Of a stretch of DNA of 64,000 bases, positions 38,783 through 47,645 are shown piece after piece (the first letter of the stretch is position 1; every line of letters starts with the position of its first letter). The stretch lies in the NCBI RefSeq assembly GCF_014203705.1, contig NZ_JACHJR010000001.1, forward strand, positions 2,790,001 through 2,854,000. The letters run 5' to 3'. The position numbers and the translations under genes are program-made. This DNA comes from Kitasatospora gansuensis. Lineage in GTDB: Bacteria; Actinomycetota; Actinomycetes; Streptomycetales; Streptomycetaceae. The notes beneath the pieces are model-generated. The model was given only the letters and a program-made list of their open reading frames with translations, was not told where the DNA came from and ran no database searches.

Positions 38783-41490
38783 GCACCCCGGCCCCCTGGG
38801 TCCGTACCCGGCTGCGCACCGCGCCGCTGGCCGCCCTGCTCACCGCCGCCCTGGCCCTGGCCATGGTCTTCCTGGCCGCCGCCCTGCCCCGGGCGCTGGA
38901 CCGGGGTGCGAACGACGCGCTGCACAGCTTCCTGGGCTCGTACGGTCCGCTCGCCACCAGCGTGCGGGCCGCCTCGAGCACGACCTCGGGCGGCGACCCG
39001 GCGGAGCAGCTGGACGCCACCCTGGCCGAACTCACCGGCGGCGTCAGCGCGGTGCTCCCGCTCGACCCGAGCGGTCCGGTGTACGGACGGCGGGCCAGCA
39101 GGCCGCGGGTACTGCCGGATCCCAAACTGGACCGCCCGGAGGGCATCCCGCCCGAGCTCGCCCTGCTGTACCTGCACGGGGCGCGGGACCACGTCCGGCT
39201 GACGGCCGGTCAGTGGCCGGGCGACGCCGCGGCCGGGGAGCCGGTCCAGATCGCGCTGGCGGCGGGCGCCGCCGAGGCGATCGGGATCAAGGTCGGCTCG
39301 GTGCTCGACGGCACCGCCCTGGGCGTGGGCCCGCAGCGGGCCCGGGTGGCCGGCCTGTACACGGCCGGAGACCCGTCCGACCCGTTCTGGGCCGGCGAGG
39401 GGTGCGCCCTCAAGGCCTGCAAGAACCAGAAGTTCATGGGCCCGTGGGAGCCCCCGCTGGCGTACTGGTACACCATCGCGCTGACCGGCCCCGAGGCGAT
39501 GACCCGGATGGCCGAATGGGGCAACGGGGCCGAGGACTTCTGGCGGCTGCCGGTGCAGGTGGACGCGCTGCGGGCGGACCGGCTCAAGGAGACCTCCTTC
39601 GACCTCGCGGCGGTCACCGCGGGACCGATCGCCGCCCGGGTGACCACCGGAACCGGCCGGATCGGCCTGCGGATCAACTCCGACCTGCGGAACCTGATCG
39701 ACACCGCCCGGATGAGGCAGTCCGCGATCAACTCGCTGACCGCGGTCGGCCCGGCCGGCGCCGCCGGGGTGGCCGCCGTGGTGCTCTGCCTGGCGGCGGC
39801 GCTGACCGCCGAACGGCGGACGGCGGAGCTGCGGCTGCTCCGGGCCCGTGGTGCCGGCAGCGCCGGGATCTGCCGACGGCTGCTCGGCGAGGGGGCGTTG
39901 ACCGTGCTGCCCGCCGCCGGGCTCGGCGCGCTGCTCGCCTTCACCCTGCTGCCCACCGCGCGCTGGCTGACCGCCGCCGTCGCGGCAGGCTCGGTCACCC
40001 TGCTCGCCCTGCTGGCCTTCCCGGTCCGGACCGCCCTGCTGCTCCGCGACCCGGCCGGCGGAGCCCGGGCCGGACGCCGCCGCCTGATGGCCGAACTCGC
40101 CGTCCTGGCCGCCACGGTGACGGCCGCCACCCAGGTGGTCCGACGCGGGGTGGCCCCGCTCGGCGAAGGGGTGGACCCGCTGCTGGTCGCCGCCCCGCTG
40201 CTGCTCGCGCTGACCGGCGCGCTGCTGCTGGCCCGGCTCCAGCCCGCCCTGATCGGGCTGCTGGCCCGCTGGGCCAGGCCCCGGCCCGGCGCGATCGCCT
40301 TCCTCGGCCTGGCCAGGGCCGCCCGGGGCAGCGGCCCGCGCTCGCGGCCCTCGGTGCTGCCGCTGCTCGCCCTGGTGCTCGCGGTGACCTGCGGCGCGGT
40401 CGGCGCCACCGTGCTGAGCTCGGTCGCCGCCAACCGGACCGCGGTGGCCAGGTACACCATCGGCGGCGACGCCATGGTCAACGCCCAGCTGAACGGCTCG
40501 CTGCCGGAGGGCTTCGTCACGGCCGCCGGCCGGCTGCCCGGGGTGGAGACCGCACTGCCGGTCTGGATCGAGGAGGACGTCACCATGACGACCGGCACCG
40601 GCGGTTCGGTCCGGGTCAACGTGGTGCTGGCCGACCCGGTCGGGTACGCCAGGCTGGCCGAGGTCGCCGGGCGGGGCCGGTTCGACCCGGCCCTGCTCAC
40701 CGCGGTACCGGGCCGGCCGCTGCCCGCGCTGGTCAGCAGTGACCTGCCGGAGGGCGAGTACAGCCTCCGGCTGGCGGGCGGCGAGGCGGTCCCGATCCGA
40801 AGCGTCGCCGTCGTCGACGGCACCCCCGCCCTGCACGGGACGGCCGCCACCAACGTGGTGCTGCCGATCGGCCCGGCCACCGAACTGCTGCCTCGACTCG
40901 GCGGCCCGGACCGGTGGCTGGCCGACGGGCGCCTCGACGACGCCGAACTACGCGCGCTGGCCGAGAAGTTCCTCGGACCCCCGACCGCCGGCGAGCGGCC
41001 GGGCCACCTGGTGCGGACCAGCTCCGGGGCGGTCGCGGAGCTCGGCAGGGACCCGCTGCAGAACTCGGCCGAGCGGCTGTTCTGGGTCACGGTCGGCGCC
41101 ACCGCGCTGTTCGCCCTGCTCTCCGTCCTGCTGACGCTGCTCCGGGCCGGGCCCGAGCGGGCCGCGATGCTGGCCCGGCTGCGCACCATGGGCCTGCGGC
41201 CCCGGCAGGGGCTGGCGCTGATCCTGGCCGAGGCACTGCCGCAGGCGCTGTTCGCCGCCCTCGGCGGGGCGCTGACGGCGGTCGGCTGCGTCCTGCTGCT
41301 CGGCCCCGCCGTCGACCTCTCCCCCCTGGTCGGCGCCGAGGTCCCCACCGGGCTTCGGCTCACCGCCGCACCGATCGTCGAACAGACCGTCGGGCTGGCG
41401 CTGCTGGCCTGCCTCGCGGTGTTGGCCGAGGCTGCCGTCACCGCCCGTCGGCAGATCACCACCGAGCTACGAGCGGGAGACACCCGATGA
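38779..41490 (+). CDS. Second large FtsX-like ABC permease
   Basis: A 903-residue permease with the same layout as its upstream neighbour: N-terminal helix (PLAALLTAALALAMVFLAAA), extracytoplasmic domain with a Cys pair (GEGCALKACKNQK), and a first core (AERRTAELRLLRARGAGSAG). A C-terminal core follows (LLRAGPERAAMLARLRTMGL). The two probably form a heterodimer. The stop overlaps the ATPase start (ATGA). The substrate is unknown. Confidence 0.9.
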   Translation: MSTPAPWVRTRLRTAPLAALLTAALALAMVFLAAALPRALDRGANDALHSFLGSYGPLATSVRAASSTTSGGDPAEQLDATLAELTGGVSAVLPLDPSGPVYGRRASRPRVLPDPKLDRPEGIPPELALLYLHGARDHVRLTAGQWPGDAAAGEPVQIALAAGAAEAIGIKVGSVLDGTALGVGPQRARVAGLYTAGDPSDPFWAGEGCALKACKNQKFMGPWEPPLAYWYTIALTGPEAMTRMAEWGNGAEDFWRLPVQVDALRADRLKETSFDLAAVTAGPIAARVTTGTGRIGLRINSDLRNLIDTARMRQSAINSLTAVGPAGAAGVAAVVLCLAAALTAERRTAELRLLRARGAGSAGICRRLLGEGALTVLPAAGLGALLAFTLLPTARWLTAAVAAGSVTLLALLAFPVRTALLLRDPAGGARAGRRRLMAELAVLAATVTAATQVVRRGVAPLGEGVDPLLVAAPLLLALTGALLLARLQPALIGLLARWARPRPGAIAFLGLARAARGSGPRSRPSVLPLLALVLAVTCGAVGATVLSSVAANRTAVARYTIGGDAMVNAQLNGSLPEGFVTAAGRLPGVETALPVWIEEDVTMTTGTGGSVRVNVVLADPVGYARLAEVAGRGRFDPALLTAVPGRPLPALVSSDLPEGEYSLRLAGGEAVPIRSVAVVDGTPALHGTAATNVVLPIGPATELLPRLGGPDRWLADGRLDDAELRALAEKFLGPPTAGERPGHLVRTSSGAVAELGRDPLQNSAERLFWVTVGATALFALLSVLLTLLRAGPERAAMLARLRTMGLRPRQGLALILAEALPQALFAALGGALTAVGCVLLLGPAVDLSPLVGAEVPTGLRLTAAPIVEQTVGLALLACLAVLAEAAVTARRQITTELRAGDTR

Positions 41491-42437
41491 GCACTCCGCC
41501 CCCGAGCCTGGCCGAGCTCCAGCGCAAGGCGCTGGCCGCCGCCGCACCCCGGACCGTCCGGGCCGACGTGGCGATCAGCTGTGAACGGCTGGTCCGGATC
41601 TTCAGTACGGACGGGATCGAGGTCCAGGCGCTCCAGGGGCTCGACCTGACGGTGGACCAGGGCGACCTGGTGGCCCTGGTCGGCGCCTCCGGCAGCGGCA
41701 AGTCCACCCTGCTGAACGTGCTGGCCGGGCTGGACACCCCGACCGCGGGCACCGCCACCGTGGCGGGCTGCGACCTGCTGGCCATGACCGCCAAGGACCG
41801 GCTGCGCTACCGGCGCGAGGTGGTCGGCTTCATCTGGCAGCAGACCGCGCGCAACCTGCTGCCGTTCCTGACGGCCGCTCAGAACGTCGCGCTGCCGATG
41901 CAGCTGCGCTCGGGCCACCGGGCCGCCACCCGGCAGCGCGCCCGGGTGACCGAGCTCCTGGAGGCCCTGGACATCGGCGAGTTGGGCCACCGCCGCCCCG
42001 CCGAGCTGTCCGGCGGCCAGCAGCAGCGGGTGGCGATCGCGGTCGCGCTGGCCAACGACCCGGCGGTGCTGCTGGCCGACGAACCCACCGGCGAGCTGGA
42101 CTCGGAGACCGCCACCGGCATCTTCGAAGCCTTCCGCACCGTCAACCGCGAGCTCGGCACCACCGTGGTGGTGGTCACCCACGACCCGATGGTGGCCGGC
42201 GAGGTCCGCCGTACGGTGGCGATCCGGGACGGCCGCACCAGCAGCGAGGTGCTCCGCCGCACCGTGACCGACGAGCACGGCCAGGAGACGGTCAGCGAGC
42301 GCGAGTACGTGATGCTGGACCGCACCGGCCGGGTCCAGCTGCCCGCCAAGTTCCTGGCCGCGCTGGGCATGCAGCACCGGGTGGCGGCCGATCTGGCGGC
42401 CGATCACATCGCGCTGCACCCGGACGACACCGACTGA
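41487..42437 (+). CDS. ABC ATPase with a C-terminal AbrB/SpoVT-like tail
   Basis: A 316-residue ATPase with Walker [19 protein letters not shown], signature [16 protein letters not shown] and Walker B VLLADEPTGELD. The MacB-type core ends near residue 235. The last ~43 residues contain YVMLDRTGRVQLPAKFLAA, which resembles the swapped-hairpin AbrB/SpoVT motif (G-R-V-x-I/L-P-x-x-x-R/L). That tail may dimerise or regulate the pump. It forms one operon with the two permeases. The stop abuts the stop of the convergent PfkB gene with no base between them. Confidence 0.92.
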   Translation: MSTPPPSLAELQRKALAAAAPRTVRADVAISCERLVRIFSTDGIEVQALQGLDLTVDQGDLVALVGASGSGKSTLLNVLAGLDTPTAGTATVAGCDLLAMTAKDRLRYRREVVGFIWQQTARNLLPFLTAAQNVALPMQLRSGHRAATRQRARVTELLEALDIGELGHRRPAELSGGQQQRVAIAVALANDPAVLLADEPTGELDSETATGIFEAFRTVNRELGTTVVVVTHDPMVAGEVRRTVAIRDGRTSSEVLRRTVTDEHGQETVSEREYVMLDRTGRVQLPAKFLAALGMQHRVAADLAADHIALHPDDTD

Positions 42438-43337
42438 TCAGCCCAGGGCGGCGGCCAGCTGCTCCCGGGAGACGAAGTCGGTGTGGGTGCCCGCCGAGGT
42501 GCAGGCGTACGCCCCGGCGACCGCCCCGGCCCGGGCGCAGTCCAGCGCGGGCCGCCCGGCCAGCCGGCCGTACAGGAAGCCGGTCACGTAGGCGTCGCCC
42601 GCGCCGTTGGTGTCCACGACCGGCCGCCCCGGGTCCACCGCCGGCAGGTGGTGGACGGTGTCGGGCCGGTCCCGGGTGAGCAGGTAGCTGCCGTTGGCAC
42701 CGTCGGTGGCGGAGACCAGGGCGGCCCGGCCCTCGGCGAGGATCTGCCGCATCACCTGCTCGTGCCGGCCCCGGCAGCCCGCCACCGACAGGAAGACCAG
42801 GTCGGAGTTGACCGCGTAGTGCCGGTGGTGCGGGTTGACGCCGTCCCAGTCGTGCAGGTCGGTGGAGCTGGTCAGGCCGAGCCGCCGGATGTCGGCGTAC
42901 ATGTCCCGGTTCACGCCGGTGATGGAGAGGTGCACGTGGCGGCTGCGCTCCAGGTACGGCAGGTAGCTCGCGGCGGGCAGCCGGAGCTCGGCCGGGTGGC
43001 GGCCGTCGTAGAAGGAGAACCGGCGGCCCTGCGCGTCCACCAGGTTGACCGAGCGCGGGGTGCCGGCCGGTGAGACCAGGTGGCTGAACGGCAGGCCCCG
43101 GCGCCGGTACTCGGCCAGGATCAGCTCGGCCTGCGGGTCCTCGCCGAGGAAGTCCAGGAAGTGGGTGCGCAGCCCGAGCAGGTGCGCGCCGAGCGCCACC
43201 CCGTTGCCGGTGTGCGCCACGTAGTCGCGGATCGGCGGGACGGACTGGGAGTCGGCGTCCGGCAGTTCGATGCGGTCCAGCCGGACGATGGTGTCCACGC
43301 CGGCGCCGCCGACCACCAGCAGGTCATAGTCGGTCAT
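42438..43337 (-). CDS. PfkB-family carbohydrate/nucleoside kinase
   Basis: A 299-residue ribokinase-fold kinase. The N-terminal glycine region HTGNGVALGAHLLGL and the C-terminal DTNGAGDAYVTGFLYGRLAG (GAGD anion hole with catalytic Asp) are clear. The FSFYDGRHPAELRLP segment suits a sugar or nucleoside substrate, but the specificity is not readable. It has no obvious ribosome site and is alone between the MFS terminator and the ABC operon. Confidence 0.88.
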   Translation of the reverse strand: MTDYDLLVVGGAGVDTIVRLDRIELPDADSQSVPPIRDYVAHTGNGVALGAHLLGLRTHFLDFLGEDPQAELILAEYRRRGLPFSHLVSPAGTPRSVNLVDAQGRRFSFYDGRHPAELRLPAASYLPYLERSRHVHLSITGVNRDMYADIRRLGLTSSTDLHDWDGVNPHHRHYAVNSDLVFLSVAGCRGRHEQVMRQILAEGRAALVSATDGANGSYLLTRDRPDTVHHLPAVDPGRPVVDTNGAGDAYVTGFLYGRLAGRPALDCARAGAVAGAYACTSAGTHTDFVSREQLAAALG

Positions 43338-43370
43338 GGGCCGGAGTCAATCAGGGTGCCGGAACATGGG

Positions 43371-43403
43371 CAATCCCTTGCGGAAAGATTCCGCAAGGGA
43401 TTG
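43371..43403 (-). terminator. Terminator of the MFS exporter gene
   Basis: A perfect 15-bp stem (43371-43385 with 43389-43403) and a 3-nt AGA loop, 9 nt after the MFS stop. It is the most perfect simple hairpin in this part of the window. Confidence 0.88.
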
Positions 43404-43412
43404 CAGTCCGAT

Positions 43413-44903
43413 TCAGGCCAGCGCGTGCGCCGTCGACTCGCTGGACTCCGCCTCCCCCGGCTTCGGCTTGTGATCGATCATCAGGAAGGCGATCACCGCC
43501 GCCGCCAGCAGAATGCCCATCGCCACCACGGTCGCCACCACGTAGCCGTGCACCGCCCCGACCGACTGGACCGCCGGGCTGCCGGCGTCCCGGGTCACCA
43601 GGTAGCTGGCCGTGGCGCTGGCCGCGATGGTGTTCAGCAGCGCGGTACCGATCGAACCACCCACCTGCTGCGCGGTGTTGATGATGGCGGAGGCCGCGCC
43701 GGTCTCGTACGGCGGCACCCCGAGGGTGGCCAGGCTCATGGTCGGCATGAAGACCAGGCCCATGCCGAGGCCGAGCAGGATCTCACTGGGCAGCACCACG
43801 GTCGCGTAGGAGCTGTCCACCTTCATCTGGATCAGCCAGGCCATCCCGCCGGCCGCCAGCAGCAGGCCGGGAACCACCAGGTTGCGGGACGGCAGCCTGG
43901 TCATCAGCCGGGCCGCGATGCCGGTCGCGCTGAAGATGATCGCGGCCGTCATCGGCAGGAAGGCGATGCCCGCCATCACCGGTGAGTAGCCCTTGATCGC
44001 CTGCAGGTAGTAGGTGAGGAACAGGAACAGGCCGTACATCCCGATCATCGCCATGCCGACCGCGATCGCGGCGCCGCCCCGGTTCCGGTCGCCGACGATG
44101 TGCATCGGCAGCAGCGGGTGGGTGGTCCGGCGCTCGAACAGGGCGAAGGCCGCCAGCAGGGCCACCCCGAGCAGCAGACAGCCGATCACCAGCCAGTCGC
44201 CCCAGCCCCGGCCGGTCGCCTGCGAGGTGCCGTACACGATGGCGAGCAGGCCGCCGCAGCCGAGCAGCGCACCCGGCAGGTCCAGCCTGACCCGGTGGCC
44301 CTTCTCGATGTGGTCGCGCTTGAGCAGGTAGAACGCGCCGGTCGCGGCGCCGAGGGCGATCGGGATGTTGACGAACAGGCACCAGCGCCAGTTCAGGTAC
44401 TCGGTGAGCAGCCCGCCGGAGATCAGCCCGATCGCGGCACCGCCGCCCGCGATGGCGCCGAAGATGCCGAAGGCGGTGGCCCGCTCCTTGGCGTCGGTGA
44501 AGGTGTTGGAGAGCAGCGACAGGGCCGAGGGGGCGAGCACCGCGCCGAACGCGCCCTGGAGCGCGCGGGCCGCGAACAGCATCCAGCCCTCGGTGGCGAA
44601 CCCGCCGATCGCGGAGGCGACCGCGAAGCCGAGCAGGCCGACGGTGAAGGTGCGCTTGCGGCCGAACAGGTCGCCGATCCGGCCGCCGAGCAGCAGCAGG
44701 CCGCCGAAGGCCAGCAGGTAGGCGGTGATCACCCACTGCCGGTTGGCGTCCGAGATCCCCAGGTCCTTCTGGGCGGACGGGAGGGCGATGTTCACGATGG
44801 TGGCGTCCAGCACGATCATCAGCTGGGCGATGGCGATCACGGCCAGCGCCCACCAACGCCGTGGATCCACCGTCTGGTCTGCGGGAACAGCTTGCTGGGA
44901 CAC
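43413..44903 (-). CDS. DHA2-family MFS drug exporter
   Basis: A 496-residue, 14-helix drug:H+ antiporter of the EmrB/QacA type. Motif D1 reads LDATIVNIALPSAQKDL, motif A GGRIGDLFGRKRTF, and motif C GAIAGGGAAIGLISGG. The GTG at 44903 has GGAAGG 10 nt upstream. That site lies inside a long inverted repeat, suggesting control of translation or a repressor operator. The drug substrate is unknown. A perfect terminator follows. Confidence 0.93.
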   Translation of the reverse strand: MSQQAVPADQTVDPRRWWALAVIAIAQLMIVLDATIVNIALPSAQKDLGISDANRQWVITAYLLAFGGLLLLGGRIGDLFGRKRTFTVGLLGFAVASAIGGFATEGWMLFAARALQGAFGAVLAPSALSLLSNTFTDAKERATAFGIFGAIAGGGAAIGLISGGLLTEYLNWRWCLFVNIPIALGAATGAFYLLKRDHIEKGHRVRLDLPGALLGCGGLLAIVYGTSQATGRGWGDWLVIGCLLLGVALLAAFALFERRTTHPLLPMHIVGDRNRGGAAIAVGMAMIGMYGLFLFLTYYLQAIKGYSPVMAGIAFLPMTAAIIFSATGIAARLMTRLPSRNLVVPGLLLAAGGMAWLIQMKVDSSYATVVLPSEILLGLGMGLVFMPTMSLATLGVPPYETGAASAIINTAQQVGGSIGTALLNTIAASATASYLVTRDAGSPAVQSVGAVHGYVVATVVAMGILLAAAVIAFLMIDHKPKPGEAESSESTAHALA

Positions 44904-44913
44904 CGTTTTGCCG

Positions 44914-44978
44914 CCTTCCGAGAGATCTCCGGGAGAGCCGTTTGGGGCAACACTCTCTCCAGGAGATCCCTCGGAAGG
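44914..44978 (-). promoter_or_regulatory. SD-sequestering inverted repeat upstream of the MFS exporter
   Basis: Arms of 17 nt (44914-44930 and 44962-44978) are complementary with one mismatch, and a shorter inner pair (GGAGAG / CTCTCC) extends the fold. The exporter's GGAAGG ribosome site (44914-44919) is part of one arm. It may be an RNA switch or attenuator masking translation, or a double-stranded operator for a repressor. It is not a simple terminator, since it precedes a gene. Confidence 0.65.
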
Positions 44979-45024
44979 GCGACAAGCAAGACGATTTAAG
45001 GGTTTATGTCCAGATTTGGACGAA

Positions 45025-46740
45025 TCAGAGCGCGGCCAGCACCTCGACCAGGTCGTCCAGGCCCAGCGACCCCTGCGAGAGCGCCGCCATGTGCCACGCC
45101 TTCTGGTCGAACGCCTCGCCCCTGGCCTCGGCTGCCGCCCGGGCCGCCGCCCGGCCGCGCAGCCAGGCCCGCTCGCCGAGCTTGTAGCCGATCGCCTGGC
45201 CGGGCAGCCCGAGGTAGCGGATCAGCTCGCTGTCCAGGAAGTCGACCGAGAGCCCGCAGTACCGGCCGAAGAACTCCCGGGCGTCGTCCGGCCGCATCGC
45301 CTCGCCGGGCTTGTACGGGGAGTCGGCCGGGAACTCCAGGCCGACGTGCATGCCGATGTCCACGATCACCCGCAGCGCCCGCATCATCTGGGCGTTCAGG
45401 TAGCCGAGCCGGTGCCCGGGGTCGGTCAGGTAGCCCAGCTCGTCCATCAGGCGCTCGGCGTACAGCGCCCAGCCCTCCAGGTTGGCGCTGACCCCGCCGA
45501 GGGTGACCTGGTAGGTGGAGAGCTTGTCCGCCACGTACGTCCACTGCGCCAGCTGGAGGTGGTGGCCGGGGACGCCCTCGTGGTACCAGGTGGAGACCAG
45601 GTCCCAGACCGGGAAGCTGTCCCGGCCGAGCAGCGGCAGCCAGGTCCGGCCCGGGCGGGAGAAGTCCAGCGAGGGGGCGGTGTAGTAGGGGGCCGCGGCG
45701 CTGCCGCTCGGGGCGATCCTGGACTCCACCCGGAGCAGCGGCTCGGCCAGGTCGAAGTGCACGCCCTGCAGGTCGGCCATCGCGGTGTCCATCAGGCCCT
45801 GCAGATAGGTGCGGACGTTCTCCTCACCCTTGATCGCCGGGCCGTCGCTCTCCAGCCAGGCCATCGCCGCCATCGGCGTGCTGCCCGGGAGCACCTTCTC
45901 GGCCTCGGCCCGCATCTGCGCGTCCAGCTCGTGGAACTGCTCCCACGCCCACCCGTACGCCTCGTCCAGGTCCAGGTCGGAGCCGGTCCAGTAGCGCACC
46001 CAGCGGGCGTACCGCTCCCGGCCGGTGGTGTCGGGGCGGCCGGCGGCGGCCGCCCCGTAGACGTCCCGCAGCCAGTCCCGCAGCTCGGCGAAGGACTCGG
46101 CCGCCGTGACCGCGATCGCGGTCAGCTCGGCGCGCTGCTCCACCGGCGCGTCCTGGACGAACTCGCCGAACCAGCCCCCCGGCTGATCGCCCGTCAGCCA
46201 CTCCTCGATCTGGCCGACCACGGTGACCACCTGGCGCGGGCCCGAGAGCAGGCCGCGCTCGACGCCCTCGGTGAGCAGCTCGCGGTACTGGGCCACCGCG
46301 ACCGGCAGCCGGCCCATCCGGCGGCCGATCAGGGCCCAGTGCTCCGGCGTCTCGGTGGGCAGCATGGTGAAGACCTCGCGCACACCGTGCAGCGGCGAGC
46401 CGAGGTTGCGGACCGCCCGGAAGTTCTCGCCCGCGTCGTGCACGGCGAGTTCGGCGGTCAGCCGCTCGCGGAGCAGCCGGGCGCAGCGGCGCTCGGCGTC
46501 GTCCGTCACGCCCCCGGCGGCCTCCACCGCGTCCAGCTCCGCCAGGGTGCGGCGGGCCAGCTCGGCCACCGCCTCCTGGCCGGCCGGCGAGAGGTCGGGC
46601 AGGCGGTCGTCGTCCTCGGGACCGAGGCCCAGGTAGACCGCGGTCAGCGGGTCGAGCTCGGCCAGCGAGTGGACGTACGCGTCGGCGATACGGCGGGGGG
46701 TGGTGCCGTCGGCAGGGGAGTTGATCAGTGCTTCAACCAT
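45025..46740 (-). CDS. DUF885-family putative metallopeptidase
   Basis: A 571-residue DUF885 protein. The central zinc-type motif TWYHEGVPGHHLQLAQWTY (HExxPGHH) is complete, and the C-terminal EFFGRYCGLSVDFLDSELI segment is family-typical. GGAAGGA lies 7 nt before the ATG. Family members are cytoplasmic metallo-carboxypeptidase-like enzymes with poorly known substrates. It is downstream of the rhomboid-like gene with a 92-nt gap. Confidence 0.9.
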   Translation of the reverse strand: MVEALINSPADGTTPRRIADAYVHSLAELDPLTAVYLGLGPEDDDRLPDLSPAGQEAVAELARRTLAELDAVEAAGGVTDDAERRCARLLRERLTAELAVHDAGENFRAVRNLGSPLHGVREVFTMLPTETPEHWALIGRRMGRLPVAVAQYRELLTEGVERGLLSGPRQVVTVVGQIEEWLTGDQPGGWFGEFVQDAPVEQRAELTAIAVTAAESFAELRDWLRDVYGAAAAGRPDTTGRERYARWVRYWTGSDLDLDEAYGWAWEQFHELDAQMRAEAEKVLPGSTPMAAMAWLESDGPAIKGEENVRTYLQGLMDTAMADLQGVHFDLAEPLLRVESRIAPSGSAAAPYYTAPSLDFSRPGRTWLPLLGRDSFPVWDLVSTWYHEGVPGHHLQLAQWTYVADKLSTYQVTLGGVSANLEGWALYAERLMDELGYLTDPGHRLGYLNAQMMRALRVIVDIGMHVGLEFPADSPYKPGEAMRPDDAREFFGRYCGLSVDFLDSELIRYLGLPGQAIGYKLGERAWLRGRAAARAAAEARGEAFDQKAWHMAALSQGSLGLDDLVEVLAAL

Positions 46741-46832
46741 TCGGCCATCCTTCCGCAGGTGGCCGGGTTTGCAAGCCCCTTTGCCTAGGCTTGTGCCGAT
46801 GTACCGTCAGCCGACGCGCTCAGCCGGCGCAC

Positions 46833-47528
46833 TCAGCCGGCGCGCCGCCACGGCCTGCTCCGCCAGGCGGCCAGCGGGTCCCAGGTCGGACGCCCCCGGG
46901 CGAAGCGGTAGAAGCTCAGGCCGATCAGCACCGAGCAGAAGTGCCCGAGGTCGGTGAAGGTGTGCGAGGTGATCAGCGGCAGCAGGTAGAAGAACAGCAG
47001 CCCGCCGCCGTAGAGCCAGCGCCAGCGCCCGGCGAACCGGTAGGTCAGCACCCCCTCGACCCCGGCCAGCGCGTAGCTGACGCCGACGTCCACGGTGTTC
47101 GCCAGGTTCTCCGGCAGCCGCCCCGCGTCCACTCCCCAGGCGACGATGCCCTCGCTGACGAAGGTGGCCAGCACGTGGGCGGTGAGCGCGACCGTGAGCC
47201 AGCGCCAGGTGCCCAGCCAGCGTTCGACCGGGACGTGGAAGATGTTGAAGATCACGAAGTAGAACAGGAACGCCGACTGCTCGGTCCAGATCGCGCTGGC
47301 CAGCAGCGCGTGCACGGGGTGCTCCCGGAGCTGGTCGATGTTGGTGCTGCGCTTGGCCAGGAACCAGTCCAGGTTGGCCGGGTCGATCCTGGCCACCACG
47401 AAGCTGGTGAAGGCCAGCAACAGCAGCCAGCAGTACGTGCCCGGCGCCGCCCGTACGTAGTCCCGGACCGCGCGCCACGCCCTGACCGCCGGGCTCGGGC
47501 CGGCCGGCTCCTGCACGGTCTCCTGCAT
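46833..47528 (-). CDS. Rhomboid-like integral membrane protein
   Basis: A 231-residue protein with about six membrane helices. The helix-4 Ser motif of rhomboid proteases (G-x-S-G) appears as DVGVSYALAGV, with Ser kept but the last Gly replaced by Tyr. The helix-6 His lies in DLGHFCSVLIGL. The residues for a Ser-His dyad are present, yet the oxyanion glycine is missing, so it could be an inactive pseudoprotease or a relaxed variant. It is divergent from the TetR gene. Confidence 0.75.
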   Translation of the reverse strand: MQETVQEPAGPSPAVRAWRAVRDYVRAAPGTYCWLLLLAFTSFVVARIDPANLDWFLAKRSTNIDQLREHPVHALLASAIWTEQSAFLFYFVIFNIFHVPVERWLGTWRWLTVALTAHVLATFVSEGIVAWGVDAGRLPENLANTVDVGVSYALAGVEGVLTYRFAGRWRWLYGGGLLFFYLLPLITSHTFTDLGHFCSVLIGLSFYRFARGRPTWDPLAAWRSRPWRRAG

Positions 47529-47632
47529 CTGCGCTCCCGGGTGCCTGCTGACATCTGGTCACATGATGGTCCGATATGTCCGTTTCAATGGGCGGACCCG
47601 CCGAGCACGGCGGCAATCGGCGACCGGACGGC

Positions 47633-47638
47633 TACCCT
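47633..47638 (+). promoter_or_regulatory. -10 hexamer for leaderless tetR
   Basis: TACCCT lies 7 nt before the ATG at 47646, with no Shine-Dalgarno between them. This suggests transcription begins at the start codon. Confidence 0.45.
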
Positions 47639-47645
47639 GGCCGCC

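Noticed and set aside
39210..42419. A 1069-codon minus-strand ORF
   Set aside because: It runs antisense to the second permease and its ATPase, both of which have clear motifs; the product is Ser/Arg/Ala-rich noise.
45008..45021. GTCCA-GATT-TGGAC hairpin after the DUF885 gene
   Set aside because: Only 5 bp of stem, and it overlaps the MFS upstream region. It is too weak to call a terminator or operator.
46728..47645. Upstream extension of the TetR gene
   Set aside because: It is antisense to the rhomboid-like gene and encodes low-complexity sequence. The HTH begins just after the ATG at 47646.
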